Shown piece after piece: positions 32,058 through 40,410 of a DNA stretch of 64,000 bases (position 1 is the stretch's first letter; the number at the start of each line of letters is the position of its first letter). This DNA is from Endozoicomonas ascidiicola (lineage in GTDB: Bacteria; Pseudomonadota; Gammaproteobacteria; Pseudomonadales; Endozoicomonadaceae): positions 673,190 to 737,189 of the forward strand of contig NZ_LUTV01000005.1 of NCBI RefSeq assembly GCF_001646945.1, written 5' to 3'. The notes beneath the pieces were generated by a model that saw only the letters and a program-made list of their open reading frames with translations, had not been told where the DNA came from and ran no database searches. A program made the position numbers and the translations under genes.

Positions 32058-34881
32058 GCAACTGAAGCAGCAGATCGACCTGAATGAATTGTGTGATCGG
32101 CTGGATATGAAGCGGGATGGCGGTATAAAAACCAGTGGTGCGGCCATGTACCACTCACCGGTGCGCAAGGATAAAAACGCCAGCTTTTCAGTGTTCAGTC
32201 GCGGTGGTGAGTTGCGCTGGAAAGATCACGCCACCGACGAAGGCGGCAGTATTATTGATCTGGTGATCTATGTTGGTAATGCTTCAGACACTGGCGAGGC
32301 ATTGCGCTGGCTGCACAATGAATTTGATATTCCCCTGGATAAACCGGACGCGCCCGTCCGTAAAAAAACAAAAGAGGAGTGGCTGGCGGATCAGGTGCTG
32401 CAAAACCCTGAAGACGCCCGTGCTTATCTGATCGACCAACGCCGTTTATCCGATGATGTGGTGAAGCAGGCCATTTCTGCACGCACTCTGGGTTATTCCG
32501 ATTACACCTCCACCAAACTCAAGGCTGGCGAGAAGTTCCATGGCGGCCCTGCCGTGGCGTTTATCTGCAGAGATTTCACCAGTAAACGGGTGACAGCTCT
32601 GGAGTATCGCTACTTCGATAAGGAACTTAATGGCGGCGTAAAAAACCACTGTCATGGTGAAAAAGGACCCGCATTCTGGTGCCTGAATCCACAATTGATT
32701 AAGCAGGCCCACACCATTGTTCTGGTGGAATCCCCAATGAATGCCCTGTCGGTACACTGCACCACGCTGGCTAAAAAAGGCTGGGCGGCGCTGGCGGTGA
32801 TGGGTGCCAGTAATCTCCATGAAAAGGACTGGAGCATTCTGGAAGGTAAACGGGTGGTGGTTGCCTTTGATAACGACGCGCCCGACGAGAAAACCGGCTA
32901 TTGCCCCGGCGATAAGGCCGCTTGGAGCGTCCATGAAAAACTGACATCCATGAATATGCCTTGTCTGTTTGTGGATAAGATCAGCAGCGGTAAATGGGAA
33001 GGCATTAACGACCTGAATGATTTTCTCTGTAATCTCGGTTCGAGCGCTGGCAGCAGTGCGCTGGCCTCCGCATTGCAAGAAGTTGAGCCCTGGTTAATTC
33101 CTGGTTATCAGGGCAAGCGTGATAGTGAAGGCAAAGCCCCCGGTAAACCGCGCCTGTTTCTGCCATCACATGACTATGCGGTTTACTGGAAGTTTCGGGT
33201 TAAAGAAGATTTCAGTCAGTTTCTGAAAATCGGTAAAGATGAAGACGGCAACGACAAGATAGACCATCAGGATCTTTGCGGTTTTCGGATAGCTGGCCTT
33301 AGCCGTGTATCCATTCAAAGCGCCACCGCCACCATGAGTGGTGAGAAAGACGCCCAGCCAAATACAATTTTTGCCGCTACGGTTCAAACTCCCCGCCATG
33401 GTCAGCGCCTGCAGCGTCGGGTATTTCAGGATGAACAGCTGCACAACCCGGAGCAGTGGAAAAAGTTTGGCCCTATTTATTCCGCTGCCCGTTTCTCCCG
33501 CATGCTCAATATTATGGAACGGGCAACGGATATCGGCGCACGGGATGCCATCAACTTTGTGGGGCTTGCCTGGCGTAATGGTCGCCCGGTATTGAATGAA
33601 GGGCCGGATTGTTATTTCACCGAACCGGAAAAGCAGTGCCCTTATCACAACCTGAAATTCCCTTCCGGTTCTATCCATCAAGGCCGGAAGGTGGTGGAAG
33701 CCTATCAGGACAGCTTTAAGTTCAACGCTTCATTGATTCCCCTGGTTTGGGTGCTGGGCGCTCACTTGAAAGTGTTTCTCGGCTTCTGGCCTCATTTTGT
33801 GCTTCAGGCCGGCAAGGCTGCTGGTAAATCCACCCTGGTGAAACGACTGGAACGTACAGCCGGCATGACCATGTTTGGTGGCCAGAGCCTGCAAACTGAA
33901 TTCCGCTTGCTAACGTCTGTTTCCCATACCGGCCATCCGGTGGGTTGGGAAGAGCTCTCTGCACGGCGACAGGACATCATTGATAAAGCCGTGGCCATGC
34001 TGCAGGAGTGCTATCAGTACACCGTTACCCGACGGGGTACGGATATGACTGAGTATGTGCAGTGTGCTCCGGTATTGCTGGCCGGTGAGGATGTGCCGGT
34101 AAATACCCTGCTGGGCAAGGTGGTGCGCTCGGATCTGACCAAACGGCAGAACGGCCTGTTATCCGAAGAACTGCCCCGCTTCCCGGTTCGGGAATGGATT
34201 CGCTGGCTCGCCACCATGGACCGCAAAACCGTGATGGACCTGTACAGCAAATGCCGTCAGTTTTTTATGGATAAGAGCGCCACCAGTGGCGAAGACGATG
34301 GCGCAAACCGGATGGTGGGCAACTACGCTGCCATTTATTGCGCCTGGCGTCTGCTTTGCGACTTTCTGGAAATACCCACCAATCAGGGTGACTTCCCCCT
34401 GGATTTGCTCAGCGCCATGAACGCCCACGTTACTGAAACCAGCGCCGATCGTGAGCCCTGGGTCTGGATTATGGAAATCATTCTGGGTGAGATTGATTCT
34501 GGTAACTTCCGCTTCCCTTACAAGTTTGAAGAGCACCCAACCGACCCGGACGACACCCTGTTGTTCATCCGCTTTACCCACATGATGCAGCACATGTCTA
34601 CCAGTAACAGCCTGCGAGCCAAGTTCGATGCCATGCCTGTGAAGAGTGCCACGGTTTTCTCCCGTCAGGTGAAGGAGGCCGGCGTCTGCCCGGATGAGTT
34701 CCGGGATAAGGAACGCACCATCGGACAAAGACGCGCCACCCACCTGTTTGGTATTTCCCTGAAAGAGTTGGAGCGGTTCGGGCTGAGTGTGAGCATTCCG
34801 GATCTTAGTTATGACCCTGAACCTAAAAAACCAGAAGCCACTGGAGGCAACAATGGGAACCAACGAAAGGGCGCTCATTGA
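32044..34881 (+). CDS. Phage primase-helicase (TOPRIM plus P-loop)
   Basis: A 945-aa replication protein. Residues 1-105 resemble a CHC2-type DNA-binding domain (YHSPVRKDKNASFSVF, WKDHATDEGGSIIDLVIY), without the usual zinc cysteines. A TOPRIM fold follows (IVLVESPMNALSV near 222 and VVVAFDND near 275). The C-terminal half has a DUF927-like P-loop (GKAAGKSTLVKRLER near 596) and an Arg-rich sensor region. It would prime and unwind phage DNA. GGAGG sits just before the ATG. Confidence 0.82.
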   Translation: MASIEQLKQQIDLNELCDRLDMKRDGGIKTSGAAMYHSPVRKDKNASFSVFSRGGELRWKDHATDEGGSIIDLVIYVGNASDTGEALRWLHNEFDIPLDKPDAPVRKKTKEEWLADQVLQNPEDARAYLIDQRRLSDDVVKQAISARTLGYSDYTSTKLKAGEKFHGGPAVAFICRDFTSKRVTALEYRYFDKELNGGVKNHCHGEKGPAFWCLNPQLIKQAHTIVLVESPMNALSVHCTTLAKKGWAALAVMGASNLHEKDWSILEGKRVVVAFDNDAPDEKTGYCPGDKAAWSVHEKLTSMNMPCLFVDKISSGKWEGINDLNDFLCNLGSSAGSSALASALQEVEPWLIPGYQGKRDSEGKAPGKPRLFLPSHDYAVYWKFRVKEDFSQFLKIGKDEDGNDKIDHQDLCGFRIAGLSRVSIQSATATMSGEKDAQPNTIFAATVQTPRHGQRLQRRVFQDEQLHNPEQWKKFGPIYSAARFSRMLNIMERATDIGARDAINFVGLAWRNGRPVLNEGPDCYFTEPEKQCPYHNLKFPSGSIHQGRKVVEAYQDSFKFNASLIPLVWVLGAHLKVFLGFWPHFVLQAGKAAGKSTLVKRLERTAGMTMFGGQSLQTEFRLLTSVSHTGHPVGWEELSARRQDIIDKAVAMLQECYQYTVTRRGTDMTEYVQCAPVLLAGEDVPVNTLLGKVVRSDLTKRQNGLLSEELPRFPVREWIRWLATMDRKTVMDLYSKCRQFFMDKSATSGEDDGANRMVGNYAAIYCAWRLLCDFLEIPTNQGDFPLDLLSAMNAHVTETSADREPWVWIMEIILGEIDSGNFRFPYKFEEHPTDPDDTLLFIRFTHMMQHMSTSNSLRAKFDAMPVKSATVFSRQVKEAGVCPDEFRDKERTIGQRRATHLFGISLKELERFGLSVSIPDLSYDPEPKKPEATGGNNGNQRKGAH

Positions 34882-35020
34882 AACCAATATGGAACTGGAA
34901 GCCCTGCAAGACACCAGAACCCGAACCCCGGAAGAGCACCGCAGAAAGACCGCTCGCATTTTGTTCCTGGGGGATGTGAAACGACTGATCGAGCTAGTGG
35001 AGAAGAAGGATGGAAGATAG
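34853..35020 (+). CDS. Small phage protein, unknown
   Basis: A 55-aa basic helical protein whose ATG lies within the primase-helicase gene. GGAGG lies 6 nt before the start. It overlaps the next (zinc-binding) gene by 11 nt. No family recognised. Confidence 0.45.
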   Translation: MGTNERALIETNMELEALQDTRTRTPEEHRRKTARILFLGDVKRLIELVEKKDGR

Positions 35021-35225
35021 CAATTTTAAATGCGACGGCTGTAAGGAATTGATCAAAGGCACAGAAGAGAAACCGGCCAATGCCTGGCATTCCCGTGATT
35101 TAACGCTGTGTGACACTTGCCATGATTCCCGTTGCGGAGAATGTGGCGCGGTTACCAGCCAAATGGAACCGGAAAACATCGTTTATGAAGATGATGTTTT
35201 TTACTGCGCTGACTGTGCGCTTTAG
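35010..35225 (+). CDS. LIM-like zinc-binding protein
   Basis: A 71-aa protein with six CxxC-type pairs spaced like a LIM or double zinc finger (CDGCKEL, CDTCHD, CGECGAV, CADCAL). It could bind DNA, RNA or a protein. GAAGAAGGATGG puts a weak ribosome site before the ATG. It overlaps the upstream small gene by 11 nt. Confidence 0.6.
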   Translation: MEDSNFKCDGCKELIKGTEEKPANAWHSRDLTLCDTCHDSRCGECGAVTSQMEPENIVYEDDVFYCADCAL

Positions 35226-35237
35226 GGAGGTTGCCCC

Positions 35238-36149
35238 ATGACCTATACGGAATATTACACTCGGTGGATCTTCGGCCTGATGCTGGCCCTGGTCTCTACC
35301 GCTGCTTTGGTTCTGGCGCTTGCCGGATTGGTGCAGTCGCCGGTGGAACAGGGAATGGCCATGGTTGCCGGTGTTGCGTTACAGGCTTGCCTGTTCCTGT
35401 TTGCCCGCCGGAAGCAGGATCGTTTGATCGGGCTGTTGCTCATGGGTGTTTCGATGTTTGCAACGGCTGCCTTTATTGAATACGCATGGCAGTTGCAACG
35501 CTCTGCAACGGCGCAACAGTTGCAGGCGTTACAGAACGATGACTTTCAGGTGCAACAGCTCAAGGGCCAGATAGCCGAGTTGAACCGGCAGATTGATATA
35601 CGCCTGAAGGTGTCTGACCGCGACACCGATGGCAACTACCGTGGCCGTGGTCTCAGTGCATTGGATACCAGTGTTGAAGAGAAAACCGCCCGCCGTGATG
35701 GTTTGCTGGAGAAGCTGGAACAGTTGAAACAGGCTTCGGTATCCGTTGCGCCTTCCGGTTCTGTGGAAGCAGCCATTAATAACGCACCGGACTGGATGCG
35801 CTGGCCTGTGTGGCTGGTGATTGCCTGGCTGCTGGATTATTGCGCTATTCGTTGCTTTCAGACGCCGTTGCCGGTGAAAGAAACAAAACCGGCCAAAACA
35901 GAAAAAGACAATCCTCTGCCCGACGTGCAATCAGGCTTCACTCCTCCTTCTTTTCCTTTTGATGAAAAGGTTTCTCTTATTACTGAACGTGCTCGTTCAG
36001 GTGCTTATGGAAAGAGGCCGGTTGTTCGCGAAGTGATGAAAAAAGAAGGCGCCCGGCATCCAGTAGTTAAAAGTGCATTCAATATTTTGCTCAAAGAAGG
36101 TTCCATGCGCCGCCAGGGGCAGGGCTTTGAATTAACCGGAAAACAATAA
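35238..36149 (+). CDS. Membrane protein with coiled coil and C-terminal winged-helix-like region
   Basis: A 303-aa protein. Three hydrophobic segments occupy about residues 9-85, then a coiled coil (about 90-170) with many Gln/Leu, a fourth hydrophobic segment (about 180-200), a linker, and a basic C-terminal domain (LITERARSGAYGKRPVVREV and MKKEGARHPVVKSAF) that resembles a winged helix. It looks membrane-bound with a cytoplasmic DNA-contacting tail; its role is not known. Confidence 0.55.
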   Translation: MTYTEYYTRWIFGLMLALVSTAALVLALAGLVQSPVEQGMAMVAGVALQACLFLFARRKQDRLIGLLLMGVSMFATAAFIEYAWQLQRSATAQQLQALQNDDFQVQQLKGQIAELNRQIDIRLKVSDRDTDGNYRGRGLSALDTSVEEKTARRDGLLEKLEQLKQASVSVAPSGSVEAAINNAPDWMRWPVWLVIAWLLDYCAIRCFQTPLPVKETKPAKTEKDNPLPDVQSGFTPPSFPFDEKVSLITERARSGAYGKRPVVREVMKKEGARHPVVKSAFNILLKEGSMRRQGQGFELTGKQ

Positions 36150-36171
36150 CTCATAAAATCAGGAGCATATT

Positions 36172-36585
36172 ATGTCCACAGTATTTGCCAACCTCAGACC
36201 GGAATCGAAGTATTACGAAGGTCAGAAGCAGGACAAGCCATTCCCCGTTCGCTTTGTGCCGGATATCTGCGGTTACCACTGGGAGGGCGGCATCGGCGGC
36301 CAGTACCGCACATCGGATCTTTTCTTTTATACGGAGATTAACGTTCAGGGCTCTGTTGAATTGCGCCAGTTTGAAGTGGTGAACCCATCCGATCTGAACC
36401 AGATGGAGCTGACCAAGGTTTCTGTGCTCAAGGGTATTGGCAAGGATTGGGGCTCCAGCTATTGGGAGAATCTGATCAAGCTGTTGGAGTCGGTGCTTCG
36501 GAAGGCTCGCAAGGAGTTAAAGGCGCAGGAGGCTCGGGAGGAAAGGGAGCGGGAAGAAGAGCGGATTGAAAGGAATGGGTGGTAA
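36172..36585 (+). CDS. Phage protein, unknown
   Basis: A 137-aa protein with a beta-rich N-terminal part (FPVRFVPDICGYHWEGGIG) and a highly charged helical tail of Glu/Arg. AGGAGC precedes the ATG. No family recognised. Confidence 0.5.
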   Translation: MSTVFANLRPESKYYEGQKQDKPFPVRFVPDICGYHWEGGIGGQYRTSDLFFYTEINVQGSVELRQFEVVNPSDLNQMELTKVSVLKGIGKDWGSSYWENLIKLLESVLRKARKELKAQEAREEREREEERIERNGW

Positions 36586-36594
36586 GGGAGAAAG

Positions 36595-37092
36595 ATGATG
36601 ACTCAATCACACGACTCAAATAGCGAAATCATTGCTCTGGTATTCCGTTTGAAAACAGGGTGTCGTCAATACCTGTTTTACTCATTGGAAGAATTGCAGG
36701 CATGGGCAGGCAGAAAGCCATACAAAGATGAATTTGTCTTTGTGATTGTCGCTTTCCCAGATGGGCATTGTTCTGATAAGCAAAGAGTTCATGCCAGTAA
36801 ATTGGTGGAAGTTGTTGAATATGGGCTTTTATCAGAAGCAGGCCAGCTATCACCGAAAATGCAAAAGGCTTACAGCAGACTGTTAAAGCATGGTCGCCTG
36901 ATTAAATACACCGGTGGCTTTTGGTCTGCTCCGGGGGTAGAGATCAGGCACTCTCATATAACTAACACCCCTGTACCTGCCTGGCATTTTGGAACCCAAA
37001 CGATTCAGGGGTTGATTCGTCGAAAGCTGATAAAAGTTGTTAGAGAAAGGAAATGGGAAGATAAGGTTTATCCGGTTGAGGTGGCTCTCTAA
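36595..37092 (+). CDS. Phage protein, unknown
   Basis: A 165-aa protein in the early operon. The middle has KYTGGFWSAPGVEIRHSHIT and PAWHFGTQTIQGLIRRKLIK, suggesting a small alpha/beta or winged-helix fold near residues 100-155. Two adjacent ATGs are possible starts. The function is unknown. Confidence 0.45.
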   Translation: MMTQSHDSNSEIIALVFRLKTGCRQYLFYSLEELQAWAGRKPYKDEFVFVIVAFPDGHCSDKQRVHASKLVEVVEYGLLSEAGQLSPKMQKAYSRLLKHGRLIKYTGGFWSAPGVEIRHSHITNTPVPAWHFGTQTIQGLIRRKLIKVVRERKWEDKVYPVEVAL

Positions 37093-37129
37093 AGCTGTTT
37101 AAAAATAACTACCGTGGAGAAAAAACGCT

Positions 37130-37354
37130 ATGAATCAAAGCATAATTGTATACGGCCCTGTTGCATGTGGAAAAACGCGAAATGCAAAGAAAATCGCTGA
37201 AAAGCTTGGGTTAAAAAATATCGTCGATGACTGGGTGGGGAGGAGAAGAGCGTTTAATCAAAAAGGGACTCTCTACTTAACTGAAATTAAACCCGCCTGG
37301 GCTACACCTGAAAACAGTATTTCCTATAACAAAGTAATGAGGAGTTTTTCCTGA
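37130..37354 (+). CDS. Truncated P-loop protein
   Basis: A 74-aa protein with a good Walker A-like start (IIVYGPVACGKTRNAKKIAEK, GPVACGKT at about 8-15) but no room for the rest of an NTPase. GGAG lies upstream of the ATG. It may be a degraded kinase-type gene or a mini-ATPase; overlap with the next gene is 1 nt. Confidence 0.4.
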   Translation: MNQSIIVYGPVACGKTRNAKKIAEKLGLKNIVDDWVGRRRAFNQKGTLYLTEIKPAWATPENSISYNKVMRSFS

Positions 37355-37737
37355 TGAAATTAATTGCATTTAGACCAGGCATAAATAGTGCTCAGTGGCA
37401 TGGTGCATTTGTGAAGATTTCGCAATACACCACCATGGAAGAAATAGAATCGGCTGTGTCTGATTTCTATAATGAGCAGGATGAAAAAGAAATTGAATTA
37501 AGAGTGTACAACGAAACATCAACTTTTATAGGTTACTCCCCAAGCGAAGATAACCATATTGGGTTTATACGTTATTCGGTTGAATCGGAAGATCGTCATA
37601 TTCAGCATCTAACCGTTGATAGGCAACCCGTAGAGTATAAAGAGTGGGATGCTTGTGAGTTTTATCGTGGCCAAGCATTGCCTCGTTCCCACGCTCTGCG
37701 TGGGAATGTAGATGGAAGCGATAAGTACATCCGATAA
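37354..37737 (+). CDS. Phage protein with REP-derived C-terminus
   Basis: A 127-aa protein with an alpha/beta N-terminal part and no known family. Its last ~18 residues (ALPRSHALRGNVDGSDKYIR) are encoded by a REP element (37681-37708) that ends in this gene, so the original stop was probably replaced by the repeat. Confidence 0.45.
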   Translation: MKLIAFRPGINSAQWHGAFVKISQYTTMEEIESAVSDFYNEQDEKEIELRVYNETSTFIGYSPSEDNHIGFIRYSVESEDRHIQHLTVDRQPVEYKEWDACEFYRGQALPRSHALRGNVDGSDKYIR

Positions 37738-37775
37738 GTCAGGTATGCATTCCCACGGAGGACCGTGGGAACGAG
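37681..37775. repeat. REP elements (two, in the prophage)
   Basis: CTCGTTCCCACGCTCTGCGT (within 37681-37708) and GCATTCCCACGGAGGACCGT (within 37747-37775) are two hairpin repeats of the same family as at 39371 and 49850-49978. They are separated by about 40 bp in opposite orientation. Their presence inside a phage shows recent spread. Confidence 0.8.
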
Positions 37776-37789
37776 AAAATTTCGTTTAC

Positions 37790-38665
37790 TTATTTCTTCA
37801 AAGCTTTCAATGCAATTTGTGAGAAAGATGCTGGAAGTGCTTTTGCCTTAGCTTGACCAGATAAGTAATTTTTAAACTTTCCTTGCCCAATATAAACTTC
37901 TCTGAACCATCGACGAAACTCACCTAAAGCTGCTTCAGGATAACAGAGTGGTTCTTGTGGATTTGAAGCTGCTTGCGGAAAATAATCAGGGTAGTTGTGT
38001 AAATAATTACTACGGTCGCCGTAAGTTGAGGCTAGATTATTACTTTTCCAGTGTGAGCTCCAGATTCTGCCAACGCTGATATCTGGAACAAAAGTATTAT
38101 CAATATGCAATCCAGCTTGACCCAACGTTACAATCATATCTGCAATTTCTTTGAAGATACTGAAATAACCAGCAGGAACGGAATTATAAGTTAATGATAC
38201 TCTGTCGTGGAACTGTTTCCATTGATCCGGTACAGATTGACTGGGATCGTATCCGACTTGCGTGTAGATGAACTCTTCAAAGCCTCTGCCAGCAAGAGTT
38301 CTATAATTGCGAAGGGCAATTGAATTGTTGTTCTGAGATGCGTCAAGAGCATAGTACTCAAGTACAGCAATACATACAGAACCAGTCCAATATTTGTTGC
38401 CAGCAAATTCAAGATATGGAGTTTGGGGGTTGATGCCTCTGAGATTTAGAATCTGTCGGATTCTTGTTACCCTAGGTTTCTGAAGCTGTTCAGACCATTC
38501 AGCTCCGAGTCGGGTAATAACAGAGTTGTCGACACCACAAAGACGGGCAAGACCTCGACCTGTCAAATAGGGTGTACCATCGGATAGAACTCCCATTCCT
38601 ACCCCGTCAACTTCAACTTCCTTTTCAACTTTTAAATCTAATGATCCTTGAACAGGGTAATTCAT
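37790..38665 (-). CDS. BstA-like protein (candidate abortive-infection factor)
   Basis: A 291-aa cytoplasmic protein. Residues about 18-105 form a KilA-N-like DNA-binding region (VLSDGTPYLTGRGLARLCGV near 26). The second half contains DRVSLTYNSVPAGYFSIFKE and VPDISVGRIWSSHW near 193, followed by NYPDYFPQA and EALGEFRRWFRE-type motifs. This architecture resembles BstA, the prophage protein of Salmonella BTP1 that aborts infection by other phages and carries an anti-BstA (aba) DNA element. AGGAG lies 5 nt before the ATG. The gene points against the neighbouring early genes, as an independently expressed prophage gene would. Family call from memory, function inferred. Confidence 0.5.
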   Translation of the reverse strand: MNYPVQGSLDLKVEKEVEVDGVGMGVLSDGTPYLTGRGLARLCGVDNSVITRLGAEWSEQLQKPRVTRIRQILNLRGINPQTPYLEFAGNKYWTGSVCIAVLEYYALDASQNNNSIALRNYRTLAGRGFEEFIYTQVGYDPSQSVPDQWKQFHDRVSLTYNSVPAGYFSIFKEIADMIVTLGQAGLHIDNTFVPDISVGRIWSSHWKSNNLASTYGDRSNYLHNYPDYFPQAASNPQEPLCYPEAALGEFRRWFREVYIGQGKFKNYLSGQAKAKALPASFSQIALKALKK

Positions 38666-38722
38666 ATTTGCTCCTATAAATACTTGAAGATTAGTGAATA
38701 ATTAAGAAAGAAATGTAACGCC

Positions 38723-38760
38723 AATTTCAGGGGCGCCGTAGGCGTCCCCTGGAAATTTTT
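38723..38760 (-). terminator. Hairpin after the ankyrin gene
   Basis: The stem CAGGGGCGCC / GGCGTCCCCTG (loop GTA) lies just past the ankyrin stop on the minus strand, with flanking A/T-rich complementary sequence. It is probably the terminator of that gene, though its T run is clearer on the plus strand. Confidence 0.5.
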
Positions 38761-38762
38761 GA

Positions 38763-39236
38763 TTATGCCCTCTGTTTATGATTTTCCAATATACTAATTA
38801 TTTCATATCTCTTTGGGTCTTTAGACTCTATTAGTTCCAAGAAATGATATGAGTCAAGACCGTTTAATAATTGCTTATCACTTTTTATTCGCTTTCTTGG
38901 ATTTGCTCCCTGGTTAAGCAAAAAGCTTACAAGCTTAGGTTCATTGAACAGAATCGCATTATTTAAAGGAGATAAACCAACCTCATTAGGCAAATCAATA
39001 TCGCACCCAGCATCTAATGCGACTTCTATGACAGTAAGAATAATATGACTCTTTTCTTTGAAATCACCATAAGCAGAAACCATAAAATTAATCGATGATT
39101 CCGTAAACTGCCCATTAGTGAGATAACAAGGATTTCCCTTAACTGTTTTTAGACCAAGGTATTCATACATTTCAACGTTCGCATAAGCTGTGAAACTCAT
39201 CAAGCAGGATAAAGTTACTAATATTACTTTCTTCAA
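38763..39236 (-). CDS. Exported ankyrin-repeat protein
   Basis: A 157-aa protein with a signal peptide (KKVILVTLSCLMSFTAYA, cleavage likely after residue 19). One clear ankyrin repeat is at about 80-113 (LSPLNNAILFNEPKLVSFLL followed by NQGANPRKR). The start is TTG with AGGGG 5 nt upstream. Ankyrin proteins bind other proteins. The gene is A/T-rich. It may be a lysogenic conversion gene. Confidence 0.65.
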   Translation of the reverse strand: MKKVILVTLSCLMSFTAYANVEMYEYLGLKTVKGNPCYLTNGQFTESSINFMVSAYGDFKEKSHIILTVIEVALDAGCDIDLPNEVGLSPLNNAILFNEPKLVSFLLNQGANPRKRIKSDKQLLNGLDSYHFLELIESKDPKRYEIISILENHKQRA

Positions 39237-39370
39237 TTTAACCCCTAATCTATATGTTTATTACAATTTATTGATCATCAATTTTTCACTAAAATCTCTT
39301 TGGTTGGCTAGAGGGCATAACGCCGTATTAGACCAATCCGTTGGTCTTTTCCCATTAACTACAGTACTTT

Positions 39371-39400
39371 CTCGTTCCCACGGAGGACAGTGGGAACGAG
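39371..39400. repeat. REP element (prophage)
   Basis: CTCGTTCCCACGGAGGACAG followed by its complement TGGGAACGAG forms a hairpin nearly identical to 37747-37775. It sits just downstream of the convergent gene at 39407-39823. Confidence 0.8.
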
Positions 39401-39406
39401 AAATTT

Positions 39407-39823
39407 TTATACCTCTTGACTCAGTTTCTCTCGTTGATATTTAACATGAGGAAGATTGTTGTATTTCCCTATTTCTTTTAGCCGTTTCTCACATAGAGGA
39501 ACCAGTTTGTCAGCAATAAGACCGGCCAGTTTGTGCGCAGCATCATGGGTTAACCCAATGATTGTTCCAGTCAGAGCGCTATAACAACAACGCGAACGGG
39601 GTTTAATTTCCATCGCATCCAGCAGACCAGCGATATAGCCATCAAGCTGTTGTTCCTGTTCGAACAAGATCTTACATGCCTCACCAGGCTGATAATCCCA
39701 ATGCACTTCTGCCATGCTTTTACTGGTCTGTCGGACATAAACGGCCACTATCTGTTTCTCTGCACACTTATGTGTCCAGAAGGATGATGATTCACCTGCA
39801 TTGATCGTAATAAACCTGTTCAT
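39407..39823 (-). CDS. Phage protein, unknown
   Basis: A 138-aa protein. GGGAGG lies 6 nt before ATG 39823 (GTG 39826 is an alternative). It is mixed alpha/beta with two cysteines near 73 and no known motif. Its direction is opposite to the recombinase and origin-like region to the right. Confidence 0.5.
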   Translation of the reverse strand: MNRFITINAGESSSFWTHKCAEKQIVAVYVRQTSKSMAEVHWDYQPGEACKILFEQEQQLDGYIAGLLDAMEIKPRSRCCYSALTGTIIGLTHDAAHKLAGLIADKLVPLCEKRLKEIGKYNNLPHVKYQREKLSQEV

Positions 39824-40072
39824 CACTTACCTCCCGACCCCGCCAACTGTCTGTTACTGAAACAACGCCTTTATGATGATTTACCACTTCCCCCGCACCC
39901 CCAACGAGTAGCCTGCGGCGCTGCCTGAATGGGGCGCAAGCGCCAAACCAAGAATGGATGGAGCTGGGCGCCTCTGCTCCCTTATGGGGGTATCGGGCAG
40001 CCTTTGGTTTTTCCGTGGTTCCGTGGGCTGCTGTCGTTAACCTGCTGAATATTATGCCATTGACGTTTTTAT

Positions 40073-40301
40073 CTATCCACAGCCTTTGTGCTTTTTCCCA
40101 CTACTGCTCCTGTTTTATCCACATTCGCCATTTTTCGCCGTTTTCTGCCAACCAGTATCTATTTATATTTTTATTTCTTTGAAATAGAAGAAGAAAAGAG
40201 AAAGAGAGGGGGAAGAAAACAGACAAAAATACCAGCAAGGAGCATCCACGGTTTTTATTTTGAGGTTGGTTTTTTATCCACGGCTGAAACCGTCATCCAC
40301 G
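40073..40301. other. Cluster of DnaA-box-like sites (possible phage origin)
   Basis: Within the 585-bp gene-free stretch 39827-40410 lie one perfect DnaA box TTATCCACA (40115-40123) and near copies: CTATCCACA (40073-40081), TTATCCACG (40274-40282), GCATCCACG (40242-40250) and TCATCCACG (40293-40301). Between them is a very A/T-rich and purine-rich tract (40150-40240). This is the layout of a replication origin. A role in replication is inferred. Confidence 0.5.
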
Positions 40302-40410
40302 GGTAAATTTGTGGGTGTTTGTGGTGAGGTAATAGCTGATATATCAAGGAGATATGGTAAAATAATAGTCATTCAACGGTTCCACGAACTGCGCTGCGCC
40401 TGGCGGGATT

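Noticed and set aside
37681..39400. Hairpin repeats as a CRISPR array
   Set aside because: Only a few copies, irregular spacing, palindromic type and no cas genes; they are REP elements.
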